In this document: positions 6,794-7,862 of the stretch, piece after piece
Layout: every line of letters starts with the position of its first letter
Position numbering within the stretch: the first letter of the stretch is position 1
Origin: Bacteroidales bacterium UBA5235
GTDB taxonomy: Bacteria; Bacteroidota; Bacteroidia; Bacteroidales; VadinHA17
NCBI GenBank assembly: GCA_002409145.1
Contig: DHUL01000050.1
Coordinates: forward strand, 1-7,862
Length of the DNA: 7,862 nucleotides
Direction of reading: 5' to 3'
Made by a program: the position numbers and the translations under genes
The notes under the pieces: model-generated
Told to the model about the DNA's origin: nothing
Database searches by the model: none
Seen by the model: only the letters and a program-made list of their open reading frames with translations

Positions 6794-6810
6794 CAGTCGG
6801 CAGTTGGCAG
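6794..6810 (+). repeat. CAGTCGG heptamer repeat before gmd
   Basis: Units CAGTCGG (6794-6800) and CAGTTGG (6801-6807) followed by CAG form a two-unit heptamer tract with one change. It is the same family as the tract at 5453-5466. The remaining 50 bp before gmd (6811-6860) is A/T-rich. I found no Bacteroidota-type TAnnTTTG promoter there. Confidence 0.5.
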
Positions 6811-6860
6811 AAAGAGGCATTTAATAGGGAGTTTTTAGTAATTTTACATGAAATAGCATT

Positions 6861-7862
6861 ATGTCAAAAACAGCACTTATAACCGGCGTGACCGGGCAGG
6901 ACGGCGCTTACCTGAGCGAGTACCTCCTGAAGAAGGGATACACCGTACACGGTATCAAGCGCCGTGCATCGATGTTCAACACTGAGCGTATAGACCACAT
7001 CTACCAGGACCCGCACCTTGAGCACCGTAATTTCATATTGCACTACGGCGATATGACTGACTCGATGAACATCACTCGCATCGTGCAGGAGGTACAGCCC
7101 GACGAGATCTACAACCTCGCGGCGATGAGCCATGTGAAGGTGAGTTTCGACGTGCCGGAATATACGGCCGAAACGGATGCGGTGGGCACACTGCGCCTGC
7201 TGGAGGCGGTGAGAATACTGGGACTGGAGAAGACCACGCGCATCTATCAGGCATCGACCTCGGAACTCTTCGGACTGGTGCAGGAGGTGCCACAAAGGGA
7301 GACGACGCCCTTCTACCCGCGCAGCCCCTACGGCGTGGCGAAACTATATGGATTCTGGATCACGAAGAACTACCGGGAATCGTACGGCATGTTCGCGGTG
7401 AACGGGATCCTCTTCAATCACGAAAGTGAGCGCAGGGGCGAGACTTTCGTGACACGGAAAATTACCATCGCGGCGGCAAGGATTGCCCAGGGAATGCAGG
7501 ATAAACTGTATCTTGGGAATCTGGATTCAATGCGCGACTGGGGCTACGCGAAAGACTACGTGGAATGTATGTGGCTAATTTTACAGCACCCGGAACCGGA
7601 GGATTTTGTGATTGCCACGGGTGAGATGCACTCGGTACGGGAGTTCTGCACGCTGGCCTTCGCCGAGGCAGGCATCACCCTCCGCTGGGAAGGGGAGGGG
7701 GTAGATGAAAAGGGGATCGACACAGCAACCGGCAAGGTGCTGGTGGAGGTGGATCCGAAGTATTTCCGTCCCGCCGAGGTGGAGCAGCTGCTGGGAGACC
7801 CGACGAAAGCACGGACCCTGCTGGGCTGGAACCCGACGAAGACGTCGTTCCCGGAGCTGGTG
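6861..7862 (+). CDS. gmd: GDP-mannose 4,6-dehydratase (3' partial)
   Basis: Gmd converts GDP-D-mannose to GDP-4-keto-6-deoxy-D-mannose, the branch point to GDP-fucose, GDP-rhamnose and GDP-perosamine, in the cytoplasm. The 334 codons present stay open to the window edge; compared with E. coli Gmd (373 residues) about 25-35 C-terminal residues should be missing. It is an extended short-chain dehydrogenase. The NADP-binding glycine motif GVTGQDG is at 9-15, with KRRAS 33-37 for the cofactor phosphate. The catalytic set is Thr133, Glu135 (ASTSELFG), Tyr157 and Lys161 (SPYGVAK), in register with T132, E134, Y156 and K160 of E. coli. NLAAMSHVKVSF, NHES.RRGETFVTRKIT and FRPAEVEQLLGDPTKA are Gmd signatures. 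ATG 6861 gives MSKTALITG, exactly the family N-terminus, though without a Shine-Dalgarno. Codons are strongly G/C-ended. A GDP-fucose synthase or a reductase would be the expected next gene, but this is outside the window. Confidence 0.97.
   Translation, partial: MSKTALITGVTGQDGAYLSEYLLKKGYTVHGIKRRASMFNTERIDHIYQDPHLEHRNFILHYGDMTDSMNITRIVQEVQPDEIYNLAAMSHVKVSFDVPEYTAETDAVGTLRLLEAVRILGLEKTTRIYQASTSELFGLVQEVPQRETTPFYPRSPYGVAKLYGFWITKNYRESYGMFAVNGILFNHESERRGETFVTRKITIAAARIAQGMQDKLYLGNLDSMRDWGYAKDYVECMWLILQHPEPEDFVIATGEMHSVREFCTLAFAEAGITLRWEGEGVDEKGIDTATGKVLVEVDPKYFRPAEVEQLLGDPTKARTLLGWNPTKTSFPELV

Noticed and set aside
6269..6820. Open frame of 183 codons on the - strand reaching into the spacer before gmd
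   Set aside because: Most of it is the antisense of the fusion gene's kinase motif region; the Ser/Pro/Ala-rich translation looks like a shadow frame.
6848..6856. ATG AAA TAG mini-ORF just before gmd
   Set aside because: Two codons with no ribosome site; chance in an A/T-rich spacer is sufficient.
7071..7145. Met in place of Gln in the Gmd motif NLAAxSHV as a possible active-site change
   Set aside because: E. coli Gmd also has Met at this place (NLGAMSHV), so it is a normal family variant.

Overview
This window looks like a piece of a Bacteroidota chromosome, probably an environmental Bacteroidales-type organism. The reasons are a large surface protein ending in what reads as a type IX secretion (T9SS) type A sorting domain, start sites mostly without a clear Shine-Dalgarno sequence, and several families of short 7-8 base tandem repeats and small hairpins of a kind I recall from Bacteroidota genomes. 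All five main genes are on the + strand.

Layout: (1) 3-2336 is the 3' part of a beta-rich secreted surface protein, with its start before the window. (2) 2399-4138 is a full-length ABC exporter, six-helix membrane domain fused to ATPase. (3) 4294-5454 is a PLP-dependent sugar aminotransferase of the DegT/DnrJ/EryC1/StrS family, closest by eye to PglE. (4) 5556-6701 is a fusion of a HxGH cytidylyltransferase domain with a compact GHMP-kinase-like domain. (5) 6861-7862 is GDP-mannose 4,6-dehydratase (gmd), open at the right edge. The spacers are 62, 155, 101 and 159 bp, and no gene-free stretch exceeds 300 bp. No tRNA, rRNA, CRISPR, transposase or convincing promoter was seen.

Genes 3-5 make or activate nucleotide sugars: a 4-amino sugar, an NDP-sugar of unknown identity, and GDP-4-keto-6-deoxymannose. 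With the ABC exporter as a possible flippase or exporter, they fit a surface polysaccharide (O-antigen, capsule or glycan) locus. The neighbouring T9SS cargo may be anchored to, or decorated by, such a glycan, but that link is inference. By eye, the polysaccharide genes are richer in G/C-ended codons than the surface-protein gene.

The most unusual content is the short repeats. They lie at gene boundaries (5453-5549 and 6755-6810) and also inside two genes, in frame, where the protein can tolerate extra residues: the linker of the ABC exporter (3412-3460) and a loop of the aminotransferase (4655-4694). One 28-bp repeat occurs twice exactly 50 bp apart. Its two copies keep the hairpin through a paired change. 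The second copy also forms most of an 11-codon ORF that has the clearest Shine-Dalgarno in the window, just before the fusion gene. The fusion enzyme is the other item of interest, because its kinase half lacks much of the usual segment between motifs 1 and 2.
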